From: Tepidicaulis marinus
Lineage (GTDB): Bacteria; Pseudomonadota; Alphaproteobacteria; Parvibaculales; Parvibaculaceae
Direction: 5' to 3'
Assembly: GCF_000739695.1 (NCBI RefSeq)
Contig: NZ_BBIO01000002.1
Span: 1-64,000, forward strand
Length of the DNA: 64,000 bases
In this document: positions 16,185-26,031 of the stretch, in pieces
Layout of the letters: every line of letters begins with the position of its first letter
Numbering within the stretch: the first letter of the stretch is position 1
Position numbers and translations under genes: made by a program
The notes under the pieces: model-generated
What the model saw: the letters and a program-made list of their open reading frames with translations, nothing else
Told to the model about the DNA's origin: nothing
Database searches by the model: none

Positions 16185-17981
16185 ATGCGGCGATTCTGGG
16201 CAAAAATAACCTGTGCGGCGGTGTTTTTGGCGGCCTTTGCGGCGGGTGGTGCGGCCTTTGCCCAGCCGCAACATGCCATCGCCATGCATGGCAGCCCGCT
16301 TTATGAGCCCGGCTTTTCGCATTTTTCATATGCCAATCCGCACGCGCCGAAAGGCGGCACGCTGAAGCTGGCGGCCATCGGCTCTTTCGACAGCGTCAAT
16401 CCCATGATTGTGCGGGGCACAGCAGGGCTCGGCGCGCGCGAGCACGTTTTCGAAAGCCTGATGGCGCGCTCCTATGACGAGCCCTTCTCGCTTTACGGGT
16501 TGATTGCCGAAAGTATCGAAACGCCGGACGACCGCTCCTGGGTCGCTTTCACCTTGCGGCCCGAAGCGAAATTTTCAGACGGTACGCCTATCACGGTCGA
16601 GGACGTGGTTTTCTCCATCGAAACCTTGCGGGAAAAAGGCCGGCCCAATCACCGCTATTATTATTCGAAGGTCGAAAAGATCGAGCGGCCGGATGCGCGC
16701 ACCGTCAAACTGATTTTCGGCGAGGAGCGCGACCGGGAAATGCCGCTCATCATGGGGCTGATGCCGATCTTGCCCAAGCATATCTACGAGGGAAAGGATT
16801 TCGAAAAGACCACGCTCGATCCCATGATCGGTTCCGGTCCTTATGTGATGAGCGAAATCAAGCCGGGCACGCGCATCACCTATAAGCGCAATCCGGATTA
16901 TTGGGGCAAGGACCTGGCGGTCAATCGCGGCCTCAATAATCCCGATGAAATCATCTACGACTATTTCCGCGATACGAACGCTTCTTTCGAAGCGTTCAAG
17001 GCGGGGCTTTACGATGCGCGGCCGGAATCCGATCCGGCGCGCTGGGTGGCGGGGTTTGACTTCACCGCCGTTCAAAAAGGCGATGTGCGCAAGCTCGCCT
17101 TCAAACCGCAAACGCCGTCCGGCATGCGCGCTTTCGTCTTCAACACCCGCCGCGCCGTTTTCCAGGAAAAGAAAGTCCGTGAAGCGCTGATCCATGCTTT
17201 CGACTTCGAATGGGTGAACAAGAACCTCTTCTACGGCGCTTATGAACGTATCCAATCTTATTATGACGGCTCGGAGCTTTCCTCCCATGGCCGCCCGGCC
17301 AGCGAGAAGGAAAAAGCCTTGCTCGCCCCATACATGGATGCCGTCGATCCCGCGATCCTGGCGAGCGGTTATCAGGCGCCGGTGAGCGACGGGACGGGTC
17401 GCAACCGGGAAAACCGGCGTAAAGCCATCATGCTGCTTCAGGAGGCGGGCTGGACGCTGCAGGACGGGCAGATGAAAAATGCCGAAGGCGAGCCGCTGCG
17501 CTTTGAGATCCTCGTTTCAAGCCCTGATGATGAGCGCCTCGCGCTCAACTATGCCCAGTCGCTGAAAGGCATCGGTGTTGCCGCCAATGTGCGCAATGTG
17601 GATTCGACGCAATATGAGCAGCGCCGCCAGACTTACGACTTCGATATGATCCTCAATTTCTGGTACGCCTCGCTCTCCCCCGGCAATGAGCAGAGCTTTT
17701 ATTGGGGCTCGGACGCGGCACGCACCGACGGATCGCGCAATTATATGGGCGCGGAAAACCGGGCCATCGATGCCATGATCGAGGCCATGCTGGCCGCCCG
17801 CAGCCGGGAGGATTTCGTTGCTGCGATCCGCGCGCTCGACCGGGTGCTGCTCTCCGGCTATTACGTCGTCCCGCTCTATTACCAGCCCGAGCAATGGGTC
17901 GCGCTTTGGGACAAAGTAAAGGTGCCGGAAAAGACCTCTCTTTACGGTTACCGCAGTGATGCCTGGTGGGTGAGCGAATAA
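16185..17981 (+). CDS. ABC transporter periplasmic substrate-binding protein, YejA-like
   Basis: A 598-residue family 5 solute-binding protein. A Sec signal peptide (MRRFWAKI then a hydrophobic core, cleavage near AAFAQ) precedes the mature protein with FSYANPHAPKGGTLKLA and the family 5 signature segment (VAFTLRPEAKFSDGTPITVEDV). It resembles the YejA oligopeptide / microcin C binders. No ABC permease or ATPase gene is adjacent, so it is an orphan that must use a transporter elsewhere. The start is supported by GGGAGGGG; an earlier in-frame ATG at 16122 lacks this. The stop overlaps the next gene. Confidence 0.9.
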   Translation: MRRFWAKITCAAVFLAAFAAGGAAFAQPQHAIAMHGSPLYEPGFSHFSYANPHAPKGGTLKLAAIGSFDSVNPMIVRGTAGLGAREHVFESLMARSYDEPFSLYGLIAESIETPDDRSWVAFTLRPEAKFSDGTPITVEDVVFSIETLREKGRPNHRYYYSKVEKIERPDARTVKLIFGEERDREMPLIMGLMPILPKHIYEGKDFEKTTLDPMIGSGPYVMSEIKPGTRITYKRNPDYWGKDLAVNRGLNNPDEIIYDYFRDTNASFEAFKAGLYDARPESDPARWVAGFDFTAVQKGDVRKLAFKPQTPSGMRAFVFNTRRAVFQEKKVREALIHAFDFEWVNKNLFYGAYERIQSYYDGSELSSHGRPASEKEKALLAPYMDAVDPAILASGYQAPVSDGTGRNRENRRKAIMLLQEAGWTLQDGQMKNAEGEPLRFEILVSSPDDERLALNYAQSLKGIGVAANVRNVDSTQYEQRRQTYDFDMILNFWYASLSPGNEQSFYWGSDAARTDGSRNYMGAENRAIDAMIEAMLAARSREDFVAAIRALDRVLLSGYYVVPLYYQPEQWVALWDKVKVPEKTSLYGYRSDAWWVSE

Positions 17982-18901
17982 TGCGCCAGAAACTGTTCCC
18001 GAACCTGCGCTTGCCGCTGATGGCTGCGCCGATGTTTCTGGTCTCGGGGCCCGATCTTGTGGTCGCCGCTTGCAAGGCGGGGATTATCGGTACCTTCCCG
18101 ACTCCCAATGCCCGCACGCCGGAGATATTGGAAGAATGGCTTCAGGACATTACCGGGCGTCTTGAAGGGGATGCGGCGGCAGCGCCCTGGGCGGCCAATC
18201 TCGTCGTTCACCGCTCCAATACCCGCCTTGGCGATGATCTGGCGCTCGTCAAAAAATACCGCGCGCCGCTCGTCATCACGGCCCTCGGCAGCCCGCGCGA
18301 TATCGTTTCGGAAGTTCATGCCTATGGCGGGCGCGTTTTTGCCGATGTGAATTCGGTTCCCTTCGCCCGCAAGGCGGCGGCTGCCGGCGTGGACGGGCTG
18401 GTGCTTGTCGCCTCCGGCGCGGGCGGGCATACGGGGCAGATGACGGGCTTTTCTTTCGTGCCGGCGGTGCGGGAGTTTTTCGATGGGCCCATCGTGCTCG
18501 GCGGCGGCATCACGACCGGCGGCGGCATCGCGGCGGCGGAGATGCTGGGCGCCGATTTCGCCTATATGGGCACGCGCTTCATTGCCGCAGAAGAAAGCCT
18601 CGCCTCGCCCGACTATAAGCAGATGCTGACGGAAGTGAGCGCCGAAGACTTGGTGCCGACCCGCGCGGTAACAGGCGTGCTTGCCAATTGGCTACGCCCC
18701 ACGCTGGAGCGCGCAGGCTATGACGTGGCGATGTTGGAAGAAAAACCCAATATCGATTTCACCGATCCGCAAAGCGATGCCAAACGCTGGGCGAATGTCT
18801 GGTCCGCCGGGCACGGCGTCGGCGCCATCAAACAGGTCGAGCCGGTGCGCGCGATCGTGGACCGCCTGAAAGCGGAATATGACGCCGCGCGGCAGACATA
18901 A
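17981..18901 (+). CDS. nitronate monooxygenase family protein
   Basis: A 306-residue FMN-binding TIM barrel of the nitronate monooxygenase / 2-nitropropane dioxygenase family. Motifs include LPLMAAPMFLVSGPDLV at the N terminus, VLVASGAGGHTGQM (with the catalytic-region histidine) and the phosphate-binding GGGITTGGGIAAAEMLGAD and AYMGTRFIA. Family members oxidise alkyl nitronates or reduce quinones/enoyl substrates. The ATG shares its A with the TAA stop of the binding-protein gene (TAATG), so translation is coupled. Confidence 0.9.
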   Translation: MRQKLFPNLRLPLMAAPMFLVSGPDLVVAACKAGIIGTFPTPNARTPEILEEWLQDITGRLEGDAAAAPWAANLVVHRSNTRLGDDLALVKKYRAPLVITALGSPRDIVSEVHAYGGRVFADVNSVPFARKAAAAGVDGLVLVASGAGGHTGQMTGFSFVPAVREFFDGPIVLGGGITTGGGIAAAEMLGADFAYMGTRFIAAEESLASPDYKQMLTEVSAEDLVPTRAVTGVLANWLRPTLERAGYDVAMLEEKPNIDFTDPQSDAKRWANVWSAGHGVGAIKQVEPVRAIVDRLKAEYDAARQT

Positions 18902-18942
18902 GTCATAGGGGGTTTTCTTTCGGCCATTGGGGAGGACGGGCC

Positions 18943-20628
18943 ATGGGATACCGCGTGAGTGAGGAAGAGGCGTCGCTTTACCGCGATGCCGGGTTCTGGG
19001 GGAAAGAGACTCTCAGTACTCTTTTCCATGAGAATGTGAAAAGGACCCCGGAAGCGCTTGCCCTCTGCGACATGCCGGGCAAGGAAGCGGCCACCGGCCT
19101 TGCCGAACGCCGCTTGAGCTACGCGGCGCTTCACCGCGCCGTGCAGGGGCTGGTAAATCAGCTTACGGGCGCGGGGCTTGAGGCGGGTGATATTCTGCTC
19201 GTCCAATTGCCGAATATTGCCGAGCTTGCCGCCACGTATCTCGCGGCCTGGAAATGCGGGATCATCGTGTCGCCCGTTCCCATGCAATGGCGCCGGCATG
19301 AGCTTGAAGGTGTGCTGGAGACGACGGGCGCCAAAGCACTCATGACGCTGCCGCGCTTCAAGGAAGAAAACCACGAAGAGATTGCCCGCGCCGCTGCCGA
19401 AAAAGCGCCGGTGCGCCCTCACCTTCTCGTCTGGGGCGCGGCAGCGTCAAAGGGTGTTCAGCCGCTTGAATGGCGTGAGGTGGAACCTGCGCCAGGCAAG
19501 GCCGATGATCCGCAGCGCCTTGCCACGATCTGCTGGACCTCCGGCACGGAGGCGCGGCCCAAAGGCGTGCCGCGCCATCACGATCATTGGCGCGCCGCCG
19601 GCATGGCCATGGTGGAGGCCTGCGGGCTTGGCCAAGGCGACGTCATTCTCTGTCCCTTCCCGCTCGTCAATATGGCGGCCCTCGGCGGTACCTTCGTGCC
19701 CTGGCTTTTGACGGGCGGCACATTGGTTCTCCATCACCCGCTCGATCTGCCGGTTTTCTTAAAGCAGCTTGTTGCGGAGAAAGTGAATTACACCGTCGCT
19801 CCGCCCGCCGTGCTCAATATGCTGCTGAAGGATGAAAAGCTGCTGGCGATGCTGGACCTATCCAATTTCCGCAGCATCGGGTCCGGCTCCGCGCCGCTTG
19901 CGCCCTTTATGGTGAAAGGCTTTCAGGAGCGTTTCGCTTTGCCGATCGTCAATATTTTCGGCTCGAATGAAGGCACTTGTCTTTCCTCCGGCGCGGGCGA
20001 TGTGCCGGAGCCGGAAAACCGGGCGCAATTTTTCCCGCGCATCGGTGGCGGCGGGCTGGACTGGCCATCTGTAATTTCCACCGTCACCCGCACGAAGCTC
20101 GTCGATCTTCAAACCGGCGATGAAATCCTTAAAGAAGGCGTGCCGGGCGAGCTTGTCATCAAAGGGCCGACGGTTTTTGACGGCTATTGGCAAGAAGGCA
20201 GTGAGGATGGCCCGGCCCCTGCTATCGATGCGGAAGGGTTCTTCCATACCGGAGATGTTTTTGAGATTGCGGGAAACGGCGGGCGCTACTACCGCTTCGT
20301 TGAACGGGCCAAGGACATCATCATTCGCGGCGGCATGAACATATCGCCCGGTGAGATCGACGGGCTCATGGCAGGCCATCCCGATATTGCCGAAGCCGCC
20401 GTCTTCGGGGCGCCGGATGAGAGACTGGGCGAGCGTATCTGCGCGGCACTCGTGCCGGCTAATGGCAAGGCGGTCACACTTGAAAGCCTGACGGACTATC
20501 TGAGAGCCGAAGGGATCGCCGCCTATAAGCTCCCGGAAATGATTACAGAAGTCGAAGCCCTGCCGCGCAATCCGCTCGGCAAGGTGCTGCGCCGCGTCTT
20601 GAAAGAAAGCTATCTGGCAAAAGCGTAA
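18943..20628 (+). CDS. class I adenylate-forming enzyme / acyl-CoA ligase
   Basis: A 561-residue ANL-superfamily ligase expected to activate a carboxylic acid as an acyl-AMP and transfer it to CoA. The P-loop TSGTEARPKGVPRHHDHW (about residues 196-213) deviates from the usual TSGTTGxPKG. Other motifs are the HTGD block (GFFHTGDVFEIA), the hinge (RYYRFVERAKDIIIRGG) and the C-terminal catalytic lysine in PRNPLGKVLRR. It sits 41 bp after the nitronate monooxygenase gene on the same strand and is convergent with a VOC gene. The acid substrate is unknown. Confidence 0.9.
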   Translation: MGYRVSEEEASLYRDAGFWGKETLSTLFHENVKRTPEALALCDMPGKEAATGLAERRLSYAALHRAVQGLVNQLTGAGLEAGDILLVQLPNIAELAATYLAAWKCGIIVSPVPMQWRRHELEGVLETTGAKALMTLPRFKEENHEEIARAAAEKAPVRPHLLVWGAAASKGVQPLEWREVEPAPGKADDPQRLATICWTSGTEARPKGVPRHHDHWRAAGMAMVEACGLGQGDVILCPFPLVNMAALGGTFVPWLLTGGTLVLHHPLDLPVFLKQLVAEKVNYTVAPPAVLNMLLKDEKLLAMLDLSNFRSIGSGSAPLAPFMVKGFQERFALPIVNIFGSNEGTCLSSGAGDVPEPENRAQFFPRIGGGGLDWPSVISTVTRTKLVDLQTGDEILKEGVPGELVIKGPTVFDGYWQEGSEDGPAPAIDAEGFFHTGDVFEIAGNGGRYYRFVERAKDIIIRGGMNISPGEIDGLMAGHPDIAEAAVFGAPDERLGERICAALVPANGKAVTLESLTDYLRAEGIAAYKLPEMITEVEALPRNPLGKVLRRVLKESYLAKA

Positions 20629-20639
20629 GGCGGGGCGTT

Positions 20640-21233
20640 TTAATCCGCTGCCTTGAAAAGCTCCATCCGCGCCTGCTTGATTGCTTTCGTCTTCTCCGAC
20701 CACTCGGCAATGGCCTGCGCCGCCTTGCCGCCTTCTTCCCTCATGTAAACATCATGACAAGCGTCTTTGGTCGTGATCTCGCAGGCAAGGCCGTTCGGAT
20801 CGAAGAAATAGAGCGAATGGCAGAAGGTGTGGTCGATGGGGCCGAAGGCGGGAACCTTCGCTTCTTCAAGAAGGGTTTTGAACGTCATGACCTCGTCCAT
20901 CGTGCCGACTTCAAACGCGAAGTGATAATCGTCGATGCCGTCTTTCAGGTTGAAAGTTTCATCGCTGGCGCTTGACGGCGCATCGAAAAAGGCGATGAAA
21001 TTACCGTCGCCCATCTCGAAGAAAAGATGCATGAAGGGCTTGTCCTCACCGGACGGCGTCTTGTCGAACGACAGCGCGGCGGCGGGCTTCAGGCCCAGAA
21101 GATCGACGTAGAATTTGTAAGTCTCCTCCGCATCGCGGCAGCGATAGGCGATGTGGTGAAACCCTTTGATCTGAGGCGCGGCGGTTTTCGTTTCGCCGAT
21201 ATGATCGACACTGCCCATCAGTTCACGGCTCAT
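20640..21233 (-). CDS. VOC family protein, extradiol-dioxygenase-like
   Basis: A 197-residue glyoxalase/dioxygenase-fold protein with the full set of metal-type ligands: FHHIAYRCRD at the start of module one, DDYHFAFEVG at the start of module two, and ACEITTK at the end. A C-terminal amphipathic helix (AIAEWSEKTKAIKQ) extends the domain. The ATG at 21233 follows GGGAGGAG; the frame upstream is open but lacks such a site. It may be a ring-cleavage or related lyase. The next gene on this strand is a histidine phosphatase. Confidence 0.85.
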   Translation of the reverse strand: MSRELMGSVDHIGETKTAAPQIKGFHHIAYRCRDAEETYKFYVDLLGLKPAAALSFDKTPSGEDKPFMHLFFEMGDGNFIAFFDAPSSASDETFNLKDGIDDYHFAFEVGTMDEVMTFKTLLEEAKVPAFGPIDHTFCHSLYFFDPNGLACEITTKDACHDVYMREEGGKAAQAIAEWSEKTKAIKQARMELFKAAD

Positions 21234-21321
21234 GGCTTCTCCTCCCAAAAATGCCCGGCGTGCTTGAACAAGCTTACGCCTCAAAGCGAAGCTTGAAAAG
21301 CTGCGGTTTCAGGGTGGGGGT

Positions 21322-22068
21322 TCAGGCAGGTTCGCGGGAGAAAATCGCCTCGAGGCTCGTCATGTTCATGCCGTGCTTGACGTAATTGTAAGGCGTGATG
21401 TTCACGGCCTTGACGATGGTGCGGGCGATTTCTGTGCCCACCTGTCCGTCTTCCTGCGGCACAATGTCGAAATCGATCATGTTGATGCAGGCGGTATCCT
21501 GCTCGAAGGCGGAGGCGGCATGAAGCCCGCCGCTGACGGCCCAGCTCAGGATAAGCCGGTTGATGCCTTCATGGGCTGCGATCAATGCCGTATGCCAGCC
21601 CGGTTCGGCCAAAAGCCGCTTGATGACGCCGAGCGCGCGGGCCTGGGCGTCAGCGAAAGGCTCGCCCCCTTCCAGCAGCGTCGCACCGGGCTCGCCCGCT
21701 TTCTCGAAGTAAAGCGTCATGATGCGGGCGACATCGTCCCGCGATTTCACGGTGCCGAAGCCGCCGCCGTGAATCTCGTAGAGGTCTTCATCGGTTTCGA
21801 GCACCGGGCGCGCTGCCTCGTCCTGCATGTCCAGAACGAGCTCGGCGGTCGAGCGCGTGCGCGGCGCGCCGGAGCAAAGTGCCCGGTCGAAACGGACATG
21901 AGAGAGTGCCTTTCCGGCCGCAATGGCTTCCTTCCGGCCGCGCGGGGTCAGCGGCACCACTTTAGTGTCGCCGCCCGCAGCCTGAATTTCCTTGCCGAAA
22001 TAATCCACATGCCCGTGACGCATGAGATAGATCCGGCGGCGGCCCGTCGTGCCCGGCAATGCGCTCAT
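21322..22068 (-). CDS. histidine phosphatase (phosphoglycerate-mutase-like) family protein
   Basis: A 248-residue phosphatase. The phosphohistidine motif is LMRHGHVDYF (about residues 15-24) and the second catalytic histidine is in IAAHEGINR. Such enzymes dephosphorylate small metabolites or proteins. The gene lies 22 bp after the CaiB/BaiF gene on the same strand, suggesting an operon CaiB-phosphatase, possibly with the VOC gene. Substrate unknown. Confidence 0.88.
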   Translation of the reverse strand: MSALPGTTGRRRIYLMRHGHVDYFGKEIQAAGGDTKVVPLTPRGRKEAIAAGKALSHVRFDRALCSGAPRTRSTAELVLDMQDEAARPVLETDEDLYEIHGGGFGTVKSRDDVARIMTLYFEKAGEPGATLLEGGEPFADAQARALGVIKRLLAEPGWHTALIAAHEGINRLILSWAVSGGLHAASAFEQDTACINMIDFDIVPQEDGQVGTEIARTIVKAVNITPYNYVKHGMNMTSLEAIFSREPA

Positions 22069-22090
22069 CAGATGTCTTTCTGGTGAAAGC

Positions 22091-23230
22091 TTATATCGCT
22101 TCCGCCTTTTTCAATGCGTCGATATCGCTGCCCGAAAAGCCCCAGTCTTCCAGCGCGCTTTCCGTATGCTCGCCAATGGAAGGCGGCGGACCCTGAATTT
22201 CCGACGGCGTGCCGAAGAAACGCGGCGCGATATTGGGCTGCGCCACCCCGTCCCGCTCGACGATCGTCTCGCGCGCCTTGTTATGGGCGTGGTCTTTGGC
22301 TTCCTTGATGGAAAGAACGGGGGCAAAGCAGATATCTGTGCCTTCCATAATGGCGCACCATTCGTCGCGGGTTTTCGTTTTGAAAACCTCGATGAGCTTT
22401 TCTTTCATCTCCGGCCATTTGGCGCGGTCCATCTGCGCATCCCAGATCGCGTCCGAAAGCCCCGCCTTCTCGCGCAGGATGGCGTAGAATTGCGGTTCGA
22501 TGGAGCCGATGGAGATCCACTTCCCGTCTTTCGTCTCATAGGTGTCGTAGAAATGCGCGCCGCCATCGAGCATGTTCGTGCCGTGCTCGTCCGCCCACAT
22601 GCCCGACGCCGTAAAGCCGTAGAACATGGCCATCAGCGAGGTCGCGCCATCGGTCATGGCCGCATCGACCACCTGGCCTTTGCCGGAGCGGTTTGCTTCA
22701 TGCAGCGCCGCCAACATGCCCATGGCAAGGTAAAGCGCGCCGCCGCCGAAATCGCCCACGAGATTGAGCGGAGGCACCGGGCGCTCGCCCGGCCGGCCGA
22801 TGGCGTGGAGCGCGCCCGTCAGCGAGATATAGTTGATGTCGTGACCGGCGGCATTGGCGAGCGGGCCTTCCTGCCCCCAGCCCGTCATGCGGCCGTAAAC
22901 GAGCTTCGGATTGCGCTTCAGACAGACATCGGGGCCGAGCCCGAGGCGCTCCATCACGCCGGGGCGGAAGCCTTCCTGCAGGATATCCGCCTTCTCGATG
23001 AGTTTGAGGCAGGCTTCCACGGCATCCGGCGATTTCAGGTTCATCGCCACGGAGCGGCGCCCGCGGGCGGAGATGTCGAATTTCGAGCCGCCCTGGCCGC
23101 CTTTCCGGTCGATGCGGATCACGTCCGCGCCCATATCCGACAGCAGCATGGCGCAGAACGGGCCCGGCCCGATGCCCGCGAATTCGACGACTTTCACCCC
23201 GGAAAGCGGCCCTTTGCCCGTTTTGCCCAT
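22091..23230 (-). CDS. CaiB/BaiF CoA-transferase family (alpha-methylacyl-CoA racemase-like)
   Basis: A 379-residue class III CoA-transferase fold. The N-terminal block [17 protein letters not shown] and the [23 protein letters not shown] and MTGWGQEGP motifs match alpha-methylacyl-CoA racemases, which epimerise 2-methyl branched acyl-CoAs so that beta-oxidation can proceed. AGGGAGATT precedes the ATG; a longer open frame upstream is not supported. It diverges from an acyl-CoA ligase, fitting branched-chain lipid or isoprenoid breakdown. Confidence 0.9.
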   Translation of the reverse strand: MGKTGKGPLSGVKVVEFAGIGPGPFCAMLLSDMGADVIRIDRKGGQGGSKFDISARGRRSVAMNLKSPDAVEACLKLIEKADILQEGFRPGVMERLGLGPDVCLKRNPKLVYGRMTGWGQEGPLANAAGHDINYISLTGALHAIGRPGERPVPPLNLVGDFGGGALYLAMGMLAALHEANRSGKGQVVDAAMTDGATSLMAMFYGFTASGMWADEHGTNMLDGGAHFYDTYETKDGKWISIGSIEPQFYAILREKAGLSDAIWDAQMDRAKWPEMKEKLIEVFKTKTRDEWCAIMEGTDICFAPVLSIKEAKDHAHNKARETIVERDGVAQPNIAPRFFGTPSEIQGPPPSIGEHTESALEDWGFSGSDIDALKKAEAI

Positions 23231-23386
23231 GACAGAATCTCCCTGATTTGTGGCCTTTGGCTTTATTGGCCCCTGTTTTACCGGCTGGCCGGGAACGGGT
23301 AAACCGGCGAAAGAGGCCCCGTCGCCGTGACGTAGCGTTCCTGCGGGCGCTTGCGCGGGCGCGGCGCACGGGGTAGATGCCCACAG

Positions 23387-24970
23387 ATGACAGACTTGAG
23401 CATGACAGAAACGCTTTCCCTCACTGCGCCCCGCTATACCGGCGCCTTGCCGCCTGCCCGTTTCAACATGGCGCAATATTGCCTGGAAGCGGCGGCCAGA
23501 GCCACGCCGGAGAAAATCGCCCTGCGCGTCGTGCATGATCTTGCCGCGCCCGCAGAGGCGGCGGAAATCTGGACCTATGGCGGGCTTGAAAAAGCGGTGC
23601 GCGCGGTTGCCGCCGGGCTTCTGGACGGCGGGCTGAAACCGGGCGAGCGGCTGATGATCCGCCTGCCCAACACAAGCGATTATGCCCTGCTCTTTTTCGG
23701 CGCGCTGGCGGCGGGCATCGTGCCGCTGCCCGCCTCCGCCCAGCTCACCGCGCGTGAGGCAAATTTCCTGCTGGCCGATTCAGGCGCCCGAGCCGTCGCG
23801 CTTGGCGAGGGCATGGAGATCGAGGCGGCGGAAACGCAAGTCCTCACGCCCGCCGATATTGCCCGGTTCAAGCAAGGCGCGCCGCTGAGCTCTTACGCGG
23901 CGACGCGGGCCGATGATCCCGCCTATCTCGTCTATACGTCCGGCACCAGCGGCAATCCGAAAGGCGTGCTCCATGCGCACCGCGCCGCCTGGGGGCGCCG
24001 GCCCATGTATCAGGGCTGGTACGGCATTGGGCCCGAAGACGTCATGCTGCATGCCGGTGCCTTCAACTGGACCTACACGCTGGGCGTCGGGCTCACCGAT
24101 CCTTGGGCGAACGGGGCAAGCACCGTGCTTTATACCGGTGAGAAGAATGTGCAGGTCTGGGGCGAGCTGATGGCGCGCTATGACGCGACGCTTTTTGCCG
24201 CCGTGCCCTCGCTCTACCGGCAGATCCTGAAATATTGCGACACGGAGCTTATTCGCGGCTCCGCACTGCGCCATGGGCTGACGGCGGGTGAAGCTTTGCC
24301 GGAGCCGCTGCTCGAGGAATGGCGCGCGCGCACCGGCCGCGAGCTATACGAGGCGCTGGGGATGAGCGAATGCTCGACCTATGTGTCGACCGGCCCCGGC
24401 ATGGAAATTCGCGCAGGCTCCCCCGGAAAGCCGCAGGAAGGCCGCGCCGTCGCCATTTTGCCGGTTGAAGGAGGAAGCGATCCCTTGCCGCGCGGGCAAG
24501 ACGGTCTTCTTGCTGTCCACCGCTCAGATCCAGGGCTGATGCTCGGCTATTGGAACCGGCCGGAGGAAGAGGCCGAGGTGTTCCGGGGAGAGTGGTTTAT
24601 CGGCGGCGACGTCGCCGCGCTCGATGAAGACGGCTATCTCTGGTACCGGGGCCGCGCGGACGATGTGATGAACGCCATGGGCTACCGCGTCTCGCCTATG
24701 GAAGTGGAAGCGGCGCTCGCCCCCCATCCCGGCATCGGGGAAGTCGCGGTTACCGAGCTTCGCGTGCGCGCTGATGTCAGCGTCATTGCGGCCTTTGTCG
24801 TTCCGGCGGAAGGCGCGGCGCGCGATGCGCAAAGCATACTGGATTTTGCGGCAGACGTTCTTGCCGGTTACAAACGCCCGCGCGAGATCATCTTCGTTGA
24901 AAGCCTGCCCCGCACGGCCAATGGCAAAGTGCAGCGCAAGGTGCTGGCTGAGCGGTACGCAAAGCATTAG
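23387..24970 (+). CDS. AMP-dependent acyl-CoA synthetase
   Basis: A 527-residue ANL ligase, benzoate-CoA-ligase-like in layout. The ATP-binding loop [16 protein letters not shown], the [11 protein letters not shown] motif, the [18 protein letters not shown] block and the C-terminal [11 protein letters not shown] lysine are all intact. It activates an aromatic or aliphatic acid to its CoA thioester. Two nearby ATGs (23387 and 23402) are possible and neither has a strong ribosome binding site. It is divergent from the racemase-like gene. Confidence 0.88.
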   Translation: MTDLSMTETLSLTAPRYTGALPPARFNMAQYCLEAAARATPEKIALRVVHDLAAPAEAAEIWTYGGLEKAVRAVAAGLLDGGLKPGERLMIRLPNTSDYALLFFGALAAGIVPLPASAQLTAREANFLLADSGARAVALGEGMEIEAAETQVLTPADIARFKQGAPLSSYAATRADDPAYLVYTSGTSGNPKGVLHAHRAAWGRRPMYQGWYGIGPEDVMLHAGAFNWTYTLGVGLTDPWANGASTVLYTGEKNVQVWGELMARYDATLFAAVPSLYRQILKYCDTELIRGSALRHGLTAGEALPEPLLEEWRARTGRELYEALGMSECSTYVSTGPGMEIRAGSPGKPQEGRAVAILPVEGGSDPLPRGQDGLLAVHRSDPGLMLGYWNRPEEEAEVFRGEWFIGGDVAALDEDGYLWYRGRADDVMNAMGYRVSPMEVEAALAPHPGIGEVAVTELRVRADVSVIAAFVVPAEGAARDAQSILDFAADVLAGYKRPREIIFVESLPRTANGKVQRKVLAERYAKH

Positions 24971-24985
24971 AGGCAAACAACCGTC

Positions 24986-25071
24986 ATGCCCCGCTTTATG
25001 CGGGGCATCCAGGAGCGGGTTTGTCGAGCGTTGAGTAGATATCCGTCAATGGCCCGGCTAAACTGGGCCAT
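24986..25071. repeat. tandem pair of intergenic palindromes
   Basis: ATGCCCCGC-TTTAT-GCGGGGCAT (24986-25008) and ATGGCCCGG-CTAAA-CTGGGCCAT (25049-25071). Each is preceded by CCGTCA. This is the look of the short palindromic intergenic repeats common in alphaproteobacteria. The first could also end transcription from the ligase gene, though no T-run follows. Confidence 0.7.
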
Positions 25072-25105
25072 GACAACGTGGAAGGAAGTATGATGCGTGA
25101 GGGCA

Positions 25106-25228
25106 TCAATCCTCGATCGCGTCCCAGGTCTCTTCCCAAAGCGCTTCGACGGCATCGTCGAGATCGATTTCGTAAGCCCAAACGCAGGCTAGAAACCCGA
25201 GCACGAAGCCCAGCAGAAATTTCGCCAT
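25106..25228 (-). CDS. 40-residue single-pass membrane protein with acidic tail
   Basis: A short gene with an N-terminal hydrophobic helix (MAKFLLGFVLGFLACVWAY) and a strongly acidic helical tail (EIDLDDAVEALWEETWDAIED, read here in two parts: EIDLDDAVEAL and WEETWDAIED). AAGGGGGG precedes the start; an adjacent ATG one codon upstream is possible. It lies between the palindromic repeats and the SDR gene's stop. Function unknown. Confidence 0.6.
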   Translation of the reverse strand: MAKFLLGFVLGFLACVWAYEIDLDDAVEALWEETWDAIED

Positions 25229-25251
25229 CATCCCCCCTTGTGATCCTGCGT

Positions 25252-26031
25252 TTAGGCAGGCTTCAGTGATTGTCCGTCATCCACGGTGAAAAGGGAACCC
25301 GTGATCAGGCGGCCCTGATCTCCTGCCAGCAGCAGCAGCGTACCGTCGAGGTCGGAATCTTCGCCCAGCCGCTTGCGGGGGAAGCCGGCAATCTGCTTTT
25401 GCCCGCCCGCGCTGTCGAACCATTCGGAGTTGAGCTCGGTGCGGATATAGCCGGGGCAAATCGCGTTGACGTTGATTTCGTGTTTCGCCCATTCGCGCGC
25501 CAGCGATTTCGTCATCATGGCCGTTGCTGCTTTCGACATGCAGTAAACGGCAAGGCCCGGCAGCACGCTATGTGCGCCGATGGAGGCGATATTGATGATC
25601 CGCCCGCCTGCCCCGCGCGCGATCATCCGCCGCCCGGCGGAGGTTGCCATGAAAAACGCGCCGCGCGTATTCGTGCCCATGATCTGGTCATAGGCTTCCG
25701 GTGTGACGTCCGTCGCCATGGCCTGCACATTCATGCCGGCATTGTTGACGAGAATATCGAGGGGCCCGAGCTGCGCTTCGATCTTGTCCATCGCCGTTTC
25801 GATACCCGCGGCATCCGTCACATCGAGTGCGACGGGCAGTGCTTTGCCGCCTTCACTGGCGATTTTCTTTGCCAGTTCATCGAGCCGCTCCACGCGCCGC
25901 CCGGCAATGGCGACCGCGGCGCCCGAGGCCGCCAGCACCCGCGCGAACCGCAGGCCGAGCCCGCTCGTTGCGCCCGTCACAAGTGCAATTTTACCGCTCA
26001 AATCCTGAGATGCGATTTTCACGCCAGACAT
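25252..26031 (-). CDS. SDR family NAD(P)-dependent oxidoreductase
   Basis: A 259-residue short-chain dehydrogenase. The cofactor motif TGATSGLGLRFARVLAASG, the NNAG motif and the catalytic Ser-Tyr-Lys (NIASIGAHS ... YCMSKAA) are all present, and the C terminus reads LITGSLFTVDDG. The arginines after the second strand (AGRRVERL) favour NADP(H). It is likely a 3-hydroxyacyl-CoA or alcohol dehydrogenase in acyl-CoA metabolism, given the neighbours. Confidence 0.92.
   Translation of the reverse strand: MSGVKIASQDLSGKIALVTGATSGLGLRFARVLAASGAAVAIAGRRVERLDELAKKIASEGGKALPVALDVTDAAGIETAMDKIEAQLGPLDILVNNAGMNVQAMATDVTPEAYDQIMGTNTRGAFFMATSAGRRMIARGAGGRIINIASIGAHSVLPGLAVYCMSKAATAMMTKSLAREWAKHEINVNAICPGYIRTELNSEWFDSAGGQKQIAGFPRKRLGEDSDLDGTLLLLAGDQGRLITGSLFTVDDGQSLKPA

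Noticed and set aside
22049-23302. A 417-codon open frame antisense to the CaiB/BaiF gene
   Set aside because: No ribosome binding site or recognisable domain, and it lies wholly over a recognised gene.
23231-23536. N-terminal extension of the CaiB/BaiF protein
   Set aside because: Residues are arginine/alanine-rich noise, the family begins at the ATG at 23230, and that ATG has a good ribosome binding site.
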